DNA of 64,000 nt, from contig NC_134701.1 of assembly GCF_043290135.1 (NCBI RefSeq), positions 3,536,001 through 3,600,000 on the forward strand, read 5' to 3'. The notes under the pieces were generated by a model, which had not been told where the DNA came from, ran no database searches, and saw only the letters and a list, made by a program, of their open reading frames with translations. How positions within the stretch are numbered: position 1 is the first letter of the stretch; each line of letters begins with the position of its first letter. Below are positions 1 through 11,848 of this stretch, in pieces. The position numbers and the translations under genes are program-made. The stretch is from Rhipicephalus microplus (lineage: Eukaryota; Arthropoda; Arachnida; Ixodida; Ixodidae).

Positions 1-338
1 TATTTGGCTTGTTCATGCCGTTTTGTGTGCTTTCACAACATTTCACCTATCGCAGTTTCGTACTCGCAATAAAACAACACTATCTCGTTAGATGACGTTG
101 TTTTTGGTAGTTTCACGACGCTACCTAGCTGAAACTAACATAACTCAACCTAACATGACCTTCGCACTTCTATCGTTAGAAAACGTTTTACTCGCTACTT
201 TAGATTGCTTTCTACAACATTACGACGGTTTCAAGCGCTTTCACATTAGATATCACAGTTCCCAACTTGTAAAGGTGAAAAACACTGCATCTCACTAAGT
301 GACATTGTTCAATGCGGTTTTACGACGGTTCATACCTT

Positions 339-635
339 AACCTAACCTAACCTAACCTAACCTAACCTTACCTAACCTAACCTAGCCCAACCCAACCCAA
401 CCTAACCTAACCTAACCTAAACTAACCTAACCCAACCTAACCTAACCTAACCTAACCTAACCCAACCTAACCCAACCCAACCCAACCTAACCTAACCTAA
501 GCTAACCTAACCTAACCTAACCAAACCTAACCTAACCTAACTTAACCTAACCTAACGTAACCTAACCTAACCTAACCTAACATAACCTAACGTAACCTAA
601 CCTAACCTAACCTAACGTAACCTTACCTAACCTAA
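339..635. repeat. Interstitial telomeric block T1 (CCTAA)n
   Basis: About 297 bp of CCTAA with CCCAA, CGTAA, CATAA and CTTAA variants, including cctagcccaacccaaccc near its start. Acgacggtt occurs on the left (322-330) and again on the right (635-643). The same ordered variants recur in T11. Confidence 0.95.
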
Positions 636-690
636 CGACGGTTGCAAGCGCTTTCACATTAAATATCGCAGTTCCCCACTTTTAATGGTG

Positions 691-776
691 AAAAACACTG
701 CATCTCAGTAATTGACATTGTTTAATGCGGTTTTACGACGGTTCATATCTTAACCTAACCTAACATTCGCACTTGT
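691..776. repeat. Satellite monomer slot 1 (representative copy)
   Basis: Starts aaaaacactgcatctcag and ends attcgcacttgtat. Its centre reads acgacggttcatatctt followed by two CCTAA copies, so even this short slot carries telomere-like sequence. The first half matches the left flank of every large CCTAA block. Confidence 0.75.
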
Positions 777-779
777 ATC

Positions 780-860
780 AAAAAACGCTCTATTACACTG
801 TTTTGTTCACAATTACGATATTTGCATAACCTCACAGTTTTTCACCAACTTATTGCAGTA
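780..860. repeat. Satellite monomer slot 2 (representative copy)
   Basis: About 81 bp, starting aaaaaacgctctattacact, with centre acgatatttgcataacc and end cagtttttcaccaacttatt. It is the shortened and most diverged relative of slots 3 and 6, recognised by the same start, centre and end motifs in the same order. It lacks a CCTAA tract. Confidence 0.65.
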
Positions 861-967
861 CAGAACGCTGTATCTCGCTAAATGACATTGTTCTTTAAGG
901 TTTCACGATGCTTGCATGCGCTTTAACGAGAATATCACAATATAGCAGTTTCGCACTTGTAACGGTA
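861..967. repeat. Satellite monomer slot 3 (representative copy)
   Basis: About 107 bp, starting cagaacgctgtatctcgcta, with centre cacgatgcttgcatgcgctt and end agcagtttcgcacttgtaac. It carries the GCATGC palindrome and closely approximates the inferred ancestral monomer. It has no CCTAA tract. Confidence 0.75.
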
Positions 968-1047
968 GAACACGCAGTATTTGGCTTGTTCATGCCGTTT
1001 TGTGTGCTTTCACAACATTTCACCTATCGCAGTTTAATACTCGCAAT
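968..1047. repeat. Satellite monomer slot 4 (representative copy)
   Basis: About 80 bp, starting gaacacgcagtatttggctt, with centre gtgtgctttcacaacatttc and end tcgcagtttaatactcgcaa. Other unit classes read tcgcagtttcgtactcg here, closer to the common end motif cagtttcgcacttgtaa. The taatac form is a class-V marker. Confidence 0.7.
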
Positions 1048-1150
1048 AAAACAACACTATCTCGTTAGATGACGTCGTTTTTGGTAGTTTCACGACGCTA
1101 CCTAGCTTAAACTAACCTAACCTAACCTAACCCTCGCACTTCTATCGTTA
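1048..1150. repeat. Satellite monomer slot 5 (representative copy)
   Basis: About 103 bp, starting aaacaacactatctcgttag, with centre cacgacgctacctagctt, then a short run of CCTAA-like copies, then ccttcgcacttctatcgtta in other copies (ccctcgc here). The short tract occupies the position homologous to that in slot 1. The gacgtc palindrome near the start is kept in most unit classes. Confidence 0.75.
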
Positions 1151-1250
1151 GAAAACGTTTTACTCGCCACTTTACAACGTTTTCTACAAGATTACGACGG
1201 TTTCATGCGCTTTCACATTAGATATCGTAGTTCCCGACTTGTGTAATGTT
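1151..1250. repeat. Satellite monomer slot 6 (representative copy)
   Basis: About 100 bp, starting gaaaacgttttactcgcc, with uninterrupted centre acgacggtttcatgcgcttt, then cacattagatatcg and end gttcccgacttgtaatg (gtgtaatg in this copy). The second half matches the right flank of nearly every large CCTAA block. The next slot 1 follows directly. Confidence 0.75.
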
Positions 1251-1876
1251 GAAAAACACTACATCTCACTAAGTGACATTGTTTAATGCGGTTTTACGAA
1301 GGTTGATATGTCAACCTAACCTAACATTCGCACTTGTATCTAAAGACGCTCAATTACACTGTTTCGTTCACAATTACGATATTTGCTTGACCTCACAGTT
1401 TCTCACCAACTTATTACAGTACAGAACGCTGTATCTCGCTAAATGACATCGTTCTTTAAGGTTTCACGATACTTGCATGCGCTTTACCGAGAATGTCACA
1501 ACATAGCAGTTTCGCACTTGTAACGGTACAACACGCAGTATTTGGCTTGTTCATGCCATTTTGTGTGCTTTCACAACATTTTACCTATCGCAGTTTCGTA
1601 CTCGCAATAAAACAACACTATCTCGTTAGATGACGTCGTTTTTGGTGGTTTCACGACGCTACCTAGCTTAAACTAACATAACTCAACCTAACATAACCTT
1701 TGCACTTCTATCGTTAGAATACGTTTTACTCGCTGCTTTACATTGCTTTCAACAACATTACGATGGTTTCAAGCGCTTTCACATTAGATATCGCAGTTCC
1801 CAACTTGTAAAGGTGAAAAACACTGCATCTCCCTAAGTGACATTGTTTAATGCGGTTTTAGCGCGGTTCATATCTT

Positions 1877-1954
1877 AACCTAACCTAACCTAACCCAACC
1901 TAACCTAACATAACCTAACCTAACCTAACCTAACCTAACCTAACCTAACCTAAC
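1877..1954. repeat. Interstitial telomeric block T2
   Basis: 78 bp, one of the two shortest blocks, nearly pure CCTAA with one CCCAA and one CATAA. It follows a Z unit and is matched by T12. Confidence 0.93.
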
Positions 1955-3172
1955 GACGTTTGCAAGCGCTTTCACATTAGATATCGCAGTTCCCGACTTG
2001 TAATGGTGAAAAACACTGCATCTCTCTAAGTGACATTGTTTAATGCGGTTTTACGACGGTTCATATCTTCACCTAACCTAACATTGGTACTTGTATTGAA
2101 AAACGCTCTATTACACTGTTTCGTTCACAATTACGATATTTGCATAACCTCACAGTTTTTCACCAACTTATTGCAGTACAGAACGCTGTATCTCGCTAAA
2201 TGACATCGTTCTTTAAGGTTTCACGATGCTTGCATGCGCTTTAACGAGAATATCACATTATAGCAGTTTCGCACTTGTAACGGTACAACACGCAGTATCT
2301 GGCTTGTTCAAGCCGTTTTGTGTACTTTCACATTTCACCTATTGCAGTTTCGTACATGCAATAAAACAACACTATCTCGTTAGATGACGTCCTTTTTGGT
2401 GGTCTCACGACGCTATATAGCTTAAACTAACATAACTCAAGCTAACCTTCGCACTTCTATCTTTAGAAAACGTTTTACTCGCAATTTTACAATGTTTTCT
2501 ACAAGATTACGACGGTTTCATGCGCTTTCACATTAGATATCCTAGTTCCCGACTTGTAATGTTGAAAAACACTACATCTCACTAAGTGACATTGTTTAAT
2601 GCGGTTTTACGACGGTTGATATCTCAACCTAACCTAACATTCGCACTTGTATCTAAATACGCTCATTTACACTGTTTCATTCACAATTACGATATTTGCT
2701 TGACCCCACAGTTTCTCACCAACTTATTACAGTACAGAACGCTGTATCTCGCTAAATGACACCGTTCTTTAAGGTTTCACGATACTTGCATGCGCTTTAA
2801 CGAAAATATCACAATAAAGCAGTTTCGCACTTGTAACGGCACAAGACGCAGTATCTGGCTAGTTCATGCCATTTTGTGTGCTTTCCCAATATTTCACCTA
2901 TCGCAGTTTCGTACTCGCAATAAAACAACACTATCTCGTTAGATGACATCGTTTTTGTTGGTTTCACGACGCTACCTAGCTCAAACTAACCGAACCTTCG
3001 CACTTCTATCGTTAGAAAACGTTTTATTCGCTACTTTACAATGTTTTCTACAAGATTACGACGATTTCATGCGCTTTCACATTAGATATCGCAGTTCCCG
3101 ACTTGTAATGGTGAAAAACACAGCATCTCACTAAGTGACATTGTTTATGCGGTTTTAGCGCGGTTCATATCT

Positions 3173-3330
3173 TAACCTAACCTAACCTTACCTAACCCAA
3201 CCTAACCTAACCTAACCTAACCAAACCTAACCTAACCTAACCAAACCTAACCTAACATAACCTAACCTAACCTAACCTAACCAAACCTAACCTAACGTAA
3301 CCTAACCTAACCTAACCTAACCTAACCTAA
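3173..3330. repeat. Interstitial telomeric block T3
   Basis: 158 bp after the first Y unit, with a CTTAC variant near the left edge, three CCAAA variants and one CGTAA. The same variant order recurs in T7 and, shortened, in T13. Confidence 0.93.
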
Positions 3331-4566
3331 CGACGTTTGCAAGCGCTTTCACATTAGATATCGCAGTTCCCGACTTGTAATGGTGAAAAACACTGCATCT
3401 CACTAAGTGACATTGTTTAATGCGGTTTTACGACGGTTCATATCTTCACCTAACCTAACATTGGTACTTGTATTGAAAAACGCTCTATTACACTGTTTCG
3501 TTCACAATTACGATATTTGCATAACCTCACAGTTTTTCACCAACCTATTGCAGTACAGAACGCTGTATCTCGCTAAATGACATCGTTCTTTAAGGTTTCA
3601 CGATGCTTGCATGCGCTTTAACGAGAATATCACATTATAGCAGTTTCGCACTTGTAACGGTACAACACGCAGTATCTGGCTTGTTCAAGCCGTTTTGTGT
3701 ACTTTCACATTTCACCTATCGCAGTTTCGTACTCGCAATAAAACAACACTATCTCGTTAGATGACGTCGTTTTTGGTAGTTTCACGACGCTACCTAGCTT
3801 AAACTAACCTAACCTAACCTAACCTTCGCACTTCTATCGTTAGAAAACGTTTTACTCGCCACTTTACAATGTTTTCTACAAGATTACGACGGTTTCATGC
3901 GCTTTCACATTAGATATCGTAGTTCCCGACTTGTAATGTTGAAAAACACTACATCTCACTAAGTGACATTGTTTAATGCGGTTTTACGACGGTTGATATC
4001 TCAACCTAACCTAACATTCGCACTTGTATCTAAATACGCTCAATTACACTGTTTCGTTCACAATTACGATATTTGCTTGACCTCACAGTTTCTCACCAAC
4101 TTATTACAGTACAGAACGCTGTATCTCGCTAAATGACATCGTTCTTTAAGGTTTCACAATACTTGCATGCGCTTTAACGAGAATATCACAATAAAGCAGT
4201 TTCGCACTTGTAACGGCACAAGACGCAGTATCTGGCTAGTTCATGCCATTTTGTGTGCTTTCCCAATATTTCACCTATCGCAGTTTCGTACTCGCAATAA
4301 AACAACACTATCTCGTTAGATGACATCGTTTTTGGTGGTTTCACGACGCTACCTAGCTTAAACTAACATAACTCAACCTAACATAACCTTTGCACTTCTA
4401 TCGTTAGAATACGTTTTACTCGCTACTTTACATTGCTTTCAACAACATTACGATGGTTTCAAGCGCTTTCACATTAGATATCGCAGTTCCCAACTTGTAA
4501 AGGTGAAAAACACTGCATCTCCCTAAGTGACATTGTTTAATGCGGTTTTAGCGCGGTTCATATCTT

Positions 4567-4664
4567 AACCTAACCTAACCTAACCCAACCTAACCTAACA
4601 TAACCTAACCTAACCTAACCAAACCTAACCTAACGTAACCTAACCTAACCTAACCTAACCTAAC
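4567..4664. repeat. Interstitial telomeric block T4
   Basis: About 98 bp with CCCAA, CATAA, CCAAA and CGTAA variants. It follows a Y unit whose 3' end is Z-like (aactcaacctaacataacc). Confidence 0.93.
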
Positions 4665-5882
4665 GACGTTTGCAAGCGCTTTCACATTAGATATCGCAGT
4701 TCCCGACTTGTAATGGTGAAAAACACTGCATCTCACTAAGTGACATTGTTTAATGCGGTTTTACGACGGTTCATATCTTCACCTAACCTAACATTGGTAC
4801 TTGTATTGAAAAACGCTCTATTACACTGTTTCGTTCACCATTACGATATTTGCATAACCTCACAGTTTTTCACCAACTTATTGCAGTACAGAACGCTGTA
4901 TCTCGCTAAATGACATCGTTCTTTAAGGTTTCACGATGCTTGCATGCGCTTTAACGAGAATATCACATTATAGCAGTTTCGCACTTGTAACGGTACAACA
5001 CGCAGTATCTGGCTTGTTCAAGCCGTTTTGTGTACTTTCACATTTCACCTATTGCAGTTTCGTACATGCAATAAAAATACACTATCTCGTTAGATGACGT
5101 CCTTTTTGGTGGTCTCACGACGCTATATAGCTTAAACTAACATAACTCAAGCTAACCTTCGCACTTCTATCTTTAGAAAACGTTTTACTCGCAATTTTAC
5201 AATGTTTTCTACAAGATTACGACGGTTTCATGCGCTTTCACATTAGATATCCTAGTTCCCGACTTGTAATGTTGAAAAACACTACATCTCACTAAGTGAC
5301 ATTGTTTGATGCGGTTTTACGACGGTTGATATCTCAACCTAACCTAACATTCGCATTTGTATCTAAATACGCTCCATTACACTGTTTCGTTCACAATTAC
5401 GATATTTGCTTGACCTCACAGTTTCTCACCAACTTATTACAGTACAGAACGCTGCATCTCGCTAAATGACACCGTTCTTTAAGGTTTCACGATACTTGCA
5501 TGCGCTTTAACGAAAATATCACAATAAAGCAGTTTCGCACTTGTAACGGCACAAGACGCAGTATCTGGCTAGTTCATGCCATTTTGTGTGCTTTCCCAAT
5601 ATTTCACCTATCGCAGTTTCGTACTCGCAATAAAACAACACTATCTCGTTAGATGACATCGTTTTTGTTGGTTTCACGACGCTACCTAGCTCAAACTAAC
5701 CGAACCTTCGCACTTCTATCGTTAGAAAACGTTTTATTCGCTACTTTACAATGTTTTCTACAAGATTACGACGGTTTCATGCGCTTTCACATTAGATATC
5801 GCAGTTCCCGACTTGTAATGGTGAAAAACACAGCATGTCACTAAGTGACATTGTTTATGCGGTTTTAGCGCGGTTCATATCT

Positions 5883-6046
5883 TAACCTAACCTAACCTTA
5901 CCTAAACCAACCTAACCTAACCTAACCTAACCAAACCGTACCTAACATACCCTAACCTAACCTAACCTAACCTAACCTAACCAAACCTAACCTAACCTAA
6001 CCTAACGTAACCTAACCTAACCTAACCTAACCTAACCTAACCTAAC
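5883..6046. repeat. Interstitial telomeric block T5
   Basis: 164 bp carrying the rare run ccaaaccgtacctaacatac. The right flank reads acgatgtttgc. Only about 115 bp of satellite separates it from T6. Confidence 0.93.
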
Positions 6047-6160
6047 GATGTTTGCAAGCGCTTTCACATTAGATATCGCAGTTCCCGACTTGTAAAGGTG
6101 AAAAACACTGCATCTCCCTAAGTGACATTGTTTAATGCGGTTTTAGCGCGGTTCATATCT

Positions 6161-6269
6161 TAACCTAACCTAACCTAACCCAACCTAACCTAACGTAACC
6201 TAACCTAACCTAACCAAACCTAACCTAACGTAACCTAACCTAACCTAACCTAACCTAACCTAACCTAAC
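6161..6269. repeat. Interstitial telomeric block T6
   Basis: 109 bp with CCCAA, CGTAA, CCAAA and CGTAA variants in order. No 560-bp unit lies between T5 and T6. Confidence 0.93.
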
Positions 6270-7488
6270 GACGTTTGCAAGCGCTTTCACATTAGATATC
6301 GCAGTTCCCGACTTGTAATGGTGAAAAACACTGCATCTCACTAAGTGACATTGTTTAATGCGGTTTTACGACGGTTCATATCTTCACCTAACCTAACATT
6401 GGTACTTGTATTGAAAAACGCTCTATTACACTGTTTCGTTCACAATTACGATATTTGCATAACCTCACAGTTTTTCACCAACTTATTGCAGTACAGAACG
6501 CTGTATCTCGCTAAATGACATCGTTCTTTAAGGTTTCACGATGCTTGCATGCGCTTTAACGAGAATATCACATTATAGCAGTTTCGCACTTGTAACGGTA
6601 CAACACGCAGTATCTGGCTTGTTCAAGCCGTTTTGTGTACTTTCACATTTCACCTATTGCAGTTTCGTACATGCAATAAAACAACACTATCTCGTTAGAT
6701 GACGTCCTTTTTGGTGGTCTCACGACGCTATATAGCTTAAACAAACATAACTCAAGCTAACCTTCGCACTTCTATCTTTAGAAAACGTTTTACTCGCAAT
6801 TTTACAATGTTTTCTACAAGATTACGACGGTTTCATGCGCTTTCACATTAGATATCCTAGTTCCCGACTTGTAATGTTGAAAAACACTACATCTCACTAA
6901 GTGACATTGTTTAATGCGGTTTTACGACGGTTGATATCTCAACCTAACCTAACATTCGCACTTGTATCTAAATACGCTCAATTACACTGTTTCGTTCACA
7001 ATTACGATATTTGCTTGACCTCACAGTTTCTCACCAACTTATTACAGTACAGAACGCTGTATCTCGCTAAATGACACCGTTCTTTAAGGTTTCACGATAC
7101 TTGCATGCGCTTTAACGAAAATATCACAATAAAGCAGTTTCGCACTTGTAACGGCACAAGACGCAGTATCTGGCTAGTTCATGCCATTTTGTGTGCTTTC
7201 CCAATATTTCACCTATCGCAGTTTCGTACTCGTAATAAAACAACACTATCTCGTTAGATGACATCGTTTTTGTTGGTTTCACGACGCTACCTAGCTCAAA
7301 CTAACCGAACCTTCGCACTTCTATCGTTAGAAAACGTTTTATTCGCTACTTTACAATGTTTTCTACAAGATTACGACGGTTTCATGCGCTTTCACATTAG
7401 ATATCGCAGTTCCCGACTTGTAATGGTGAAAAACACAGCATCTCACTAAGTGACATTGTTTATGCGGTTTTAGCGCGGTTCATATCTT

Positions 7489-7646
7489 AACCTAACCTAA
7501 CCTTACCTAACCCAACCTAACCTAACCTAACCTAACCAAACCTAACCTAACCTAACCAAACCTAACCTAACATAACCTAACCTAACCTAACCTAACCAAA
7601 CCTAACCTAACGTAACCTAACCTAACCTAACCTAACCTAACCTAAC
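7489..7646. repeat. Interstitial telomeric block T7
   Basis: 158 bp with the same variant order as T3, showing that the pair of units in front of it was copied together with the block. Confidence 0.93.
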
Positions 7647-8325
7647 GACGTTTGCAAGCGCTTTCACATTAGATATCGCAGTTCCCGACTTGTAATGGTG
7701 AAAAACACTGCATCTCACTAAGTGACATTGTTTAATGCGGTTTTACGACGGTTCATATCTTCACCTAACCTAACATTGGTACTTGTATTGAAAAACGCTC
7801 TATTACACTGTTTCGTTCACAATTACGATATTTGCATAACCTCACAGTTTTTCACCAACCTATTGCAGTACAGAACGCTGTATCTCGCTAAATGACATCG
7901 TTCTTTAAGGTTTCACGATACTTGCATGCGCTTTACCGAGAATGTCACAACATAGCAGTTTCGCACTTGTAACGGTACAACACGCAGTATTTGGCTTGTT
8001 CATGCCATTTTGTGTGCTTTCACAACATTTTACCTATCGCAGTTTCGTACTCGCAATAAAACAACACTATCTCGTTAGATGACGTCGTTTTTGGTGGTTT
8101 CACGACGCTACCTAGCTTAAACTAACATAACTCAACCTAACATAACCTTTGCACTTCTATCGTTAGAATACGTTTTACTCGCTGCTTTACATTGCTTTCA
8201 ACAACATTACGATGGTTTCAAGCGCTTTCACATTAGATATCGCAGTTCCCAACTTGTAAAGGTGAAAAACACTGCATCTCCCTAAGTGACATTGTTTAAT
8301 GCGGTTTTAGCGCGGTTCATATCTT

Positions 8326-8428
8326 AACCTAACCTAACCTAACCCAACCTAACCTAACATAACCTAATCTAACCTAACCAAACCTAACCTAACGTAACCT
8401 AACCTAACCTAACCTAACCTAACCTAAC
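8326..8428. repeat. Interstitial telomeric block T8
   Basis: 103 bp with one CTAAT change (cctaatctaacc). It follows the X/Z chimeric unit. Confidence 0.93.
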
Positions 8429-9642
8429 GACGTTTGCAAGCGCTTTCACATTAGATATCGCAGTTCCCGACTTGTAATGGTGAAAAACACTGCATCTCAC
8501 TAAGTGACATTGTTTAATGCGGTTTTACGACGGTTCATATCTTCACCTAACCTAACATTGGTACTTGTATTGAAAAACGCTCTATTACACTGTTTCGTTC
8601 ACAATTACGATATTTGCATAACCTCACAGTTTTTCACCAACTTATTGCAGTACAGAACGCTGTATCTCGCTAAATGACATCGTTCTTTAAGGTTTCACGA
8701 TGCTTGCATGCGCTTTAACGAGAATATCACATTATAGCAGTTTCGCACTTGTAACGGTACAACACGCAGTATCTGGCTTGTTCAAGCCGTTTTGTGTACT
8801 TTCACATTTCACCTATTGCAGTTTCGTACATGCAATAAAACAACACTATCTCGTTAGATGACGTCCTTTTTGGTGGTCTCACGACGCTATATAGCTTAAA
8901 CAAACATAACTCAAGCTAACCTTCGCACTTCTATCTTTAGAAAACGTTTTACTCGCAATTTTACAATGTTTTCTACAAGATTACGACGGTTTCATGCGCT
9001 TTCACATTAGATATCCTAGTTCCCGACTTGTAATGTTGAAAAACACTACATCTCACTGACATTGTTTAATGCGGTTTTACGACGGTTGATATCTCAACCT
9101 AACCTAACATTCGCACTTGTATCTAAATACGCTCAATTACACTGTTTCGTTCACAATTACGATATTTGCTTGACCTCACAGTTTCTCACCAACTTATTAC
9201 AGTACAGAACGCTGTATCTCGCTAAATGACACCGTTCTTTAAGGTTTCACGATACTTGCATGCGCTTTAACGAAAATATCACAATAAAGCAGTTTCGCAC
9301 TTGTAACGGCACAAGACGCAGTATCTGGCTAGTTCATGCCATTTTGTGTGCTTTCCCAATATTTCACCTATCGCAGTTTTGTACTCGTAATAAAACAACA
9401 CTATCTCGTTAGATGACATCGTTTTTGTTGGTTTCACGACGCTACCTAGCTCAAACTAACCGAACCTTCGCACTTCTATCGTTAGAAAACGTTTTATTCG
9501 CTACTTTACAATGTTTTCTACAAGATTACGACGGTTTCATGCGCTTTCACATTAGATATCGCAGTTCCCGACTTGTAATGGTGAAAAACACAGCATCTCA
9601 CTAAGTGACATTGTTTATGCGGTTTTAGCGCGGTTCATATCT

Positions 9643-9806
9643 TAACCTAACCTAACCTTACCTAACCCAACCTAACCTAACCTATCCTAACCAAACCTAA
9701 CCTAACCTAACCAAACCTAACCTAACATAACCTAACCTAACCTAACCTAACCAAACCTAACCTAACGTAACCTAACCTAACCTAACCTAACCTAACCTAA
9801 CCTAAC
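9643..9806. repeat. Interstitial telomeric block T9
   Basis: 164 bp, T3/T7-like, with a private CTATC change. The right flank has cacatgagatatc in place of cacattagatatc. Confidence 0.93.
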
Positions 9807-11022
9807 GACGTTTGCAAGCGCTTTCACATGAGATATCGCAGTTCCCGACTTGTAATGGTGAAAAACACTGCATCTCACTAAGTGACATTGTTTAATGCGG
9901 TTTTACGACGGTTCATATCTTCACCTAACCTAACATTGGTACTTGTATTGAAAAACGCTCTATTACACTGTTTCGTTCACAATTACGATATTTGCATAAC
10001 CTCACAGTTTTTCACCAACTTATTGCAGTACAGAACGCTGTATCTCGCTAAATGACATCGTTCTTTAAGGTTTCACGATGCTTGCATGCGCTTTAACGAG
10101 AATATCACATTATAGCAGTTTCGCACTTGTAACGGTACAACACGCAGTATCTGGCTTGTTCAAGCCGTTTTGTGTACTTTCACATTTCACCTATTGCAGT
10201 TTCGTACATGCAATAAAACAACACTATCTCGTTAGATGACGTCCTTTTTGGTGGTCTCACGACGCTATATAGCTTAAACTAACATAACTCAAGCTAACCT
10301 TCGCACTTCTATCTTTAGAAAACGTTTTACTCGCCACTTTATAATGTTGTCTACAAGATTACGACGGTTTCATGCGCTTTCACATTAGATATCGTAGTTC
10401 CCGACTTGTAATGTTGAAAAACACTACATCTCACTAAGTGACATTGTTTATTGCGGTTTTACGACGGTTGATATCTCAACCTAACCTAACATTCGCACTT
10501 GTATCAAAATACGCTCAATTACACTGTTTCGTTCACAATTACGATATTTGCTTGACCTCACAGTTTCTCACCAACTTATTACAGTACAGAACGCTGTATC
10601 TCGCTAAATGACATCGTTCTTTAAGGTTTCACAATACTTGCATGCGCTTTAACGAGAATATCACAATAAAGCAGTTTCGCACTTGTAACAGCACAAGACG
10701 CAGTATCTGGCTAGTTCATGCCATTTTGTGTGCTTTCCCAATATTTCACCTATCGCAGTTTCGTACTCGCAATAAAACAACACTATCTCGTTAGATGACA
10801 TCGTTTTTGGTGGTTTCACGACGCTACCTAGCTCAAACTAACCGAACCTTCGCACTTCTATCGTTAGAAAACGTTTTTTTCGCTACTTTACGTTTTCTAC
10901 AAGATTACGACAGTTTGATGCGCTTTCACATTAGATATCGCAGTTGCCGACTTGTAATGGTGAAAAACACAGCATCTCACTAAGTGACATTGTTTATAGC
11001 GGTTTTAGCGTGGTTTATATCT

Positions 11023-11170
11023 TAACCTAACCTAACCTTACCTAAACCAACCTAACCTAACCTAACCTAACCAAACCGTACCTAACATACCCTAACCTAA
11101 CCTAACCAAACCTAACCTAACCTAACCTAACGTAACCTAACCTAACCTAACCTAACCTAACCTAACCTAA
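11023..11170. repeat. Interstitial telomeric block T10
   Basis: 148 bp with the ccaaaccgtacctaacatac run shared with T5, T17, T20, T26 and T34. A W unit follows. Confidence 0.93.
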
Positions 11171-11848
11171 CGACGTTTGCAAGCGCTTTCACATTAGATA
11201 TCGCAGTTCCCGACTTGTAATGGTGAAATACACTGCATCTCACTAAGTGACATTGTTTAATGCGGTTTTACGACGGTTCATATCTTAACCTAACCTAACA
11301 TTCGCACTTGTATTAAAAACGCTCTATTACACTGTTTCGTTCACAATTAGGATATTTGCATAACCTCACAGTTTTTCACCAACTTATTGCAGTACAGAAC
11401 GCTGTATCTCGCTAAATGACATCGTTCTTTAAGGTTTCACGATGCTTGCATGCGCTTTAACGAGAATATCACAACATAGCAGTTTCGCACTTGTAACGGT
11501 ACAACACGCAGTATTTGGCTTGTTCATGCCGTTTTGTGTGCTTTCACAACATTTCACCTATCGCAGTTTCGTACTCGCAATAAAACAACACTATCTCGTT
11601 AGATGACGTTGTTTTTGGTAGTTTCACGACGCTACCTAGCTTAAACTAACATAACTCAACCTAACATGACCTTCGCACTTCTATCGTTAGAAAACGTTTT
11701 ACTCGCTACTTTAGATTGCTTTCTACAACATTACGACGGTTTCAAGCGCTTTCACATTAGATATCACAGTTCCCAACTTGTAAAGGTGAAAAACACTGCA
11801 TCTCACTAAGTGACATTGTTTAATGCGGTTTTACGACGGTTCATACCT

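Larger units (their letters stand above)
1..11510. repeat. Subtelomeric satellite domain A (mainly X-Y unit pairs)
   Basis: Tandem 560-bp hexamer units separated by CCTAA blocks at 339, 1877, 3173, 4567, 5883, 6161, 7489, 8326, 9643 and 11023. The window opens inside slot 4 of a W unit. Unit order after each block is: V-Z, X-Y, X-Y (Z-like 3' end), X-Y, none (115 bp only), X-Y, X/Z chimera, X-Y, X-Y, then W. Diagnostic variants are cattggtac for X and taaatacg for Y. The pair plus block repeats about every 1.36 kb. No gene was seen; the 62-68 codon open frames at 92, 2943, 5653, 7258, 9413 and 10795 are repeat shadows. Confidence 0.9.

Noticed and set aside
339..635. A true chromosome terminus
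   Set aside because: Blocks are short, degenerate and flanked on both sides by satellite; no terminal run of pure repeat is present.
691..1250. CENP-B-box-like motif suggesting a centromere
   Set aside because: Ttcgcacttgtaacgg has the TTCG start but lacks the required A and CGGG positions; no match to the box was found in any slot.
2943..3134. A 62-68 codon plus-strand open frame repeated at 92, 2943, 5653, 7258, 9413, 10795, 14446, 18977, 22515, 29721 and 39683
   Set aside because: It spans slots 5 and 6 of the satellite. It is open in Y units because they read ctagctcaaac or ctagctgaaac where most units have ctagcttaaac, an in-frame TAA. Copies mainly differ by amino-acid changes, there is no recognisable domain, and the frame follows repeat class, not selection.
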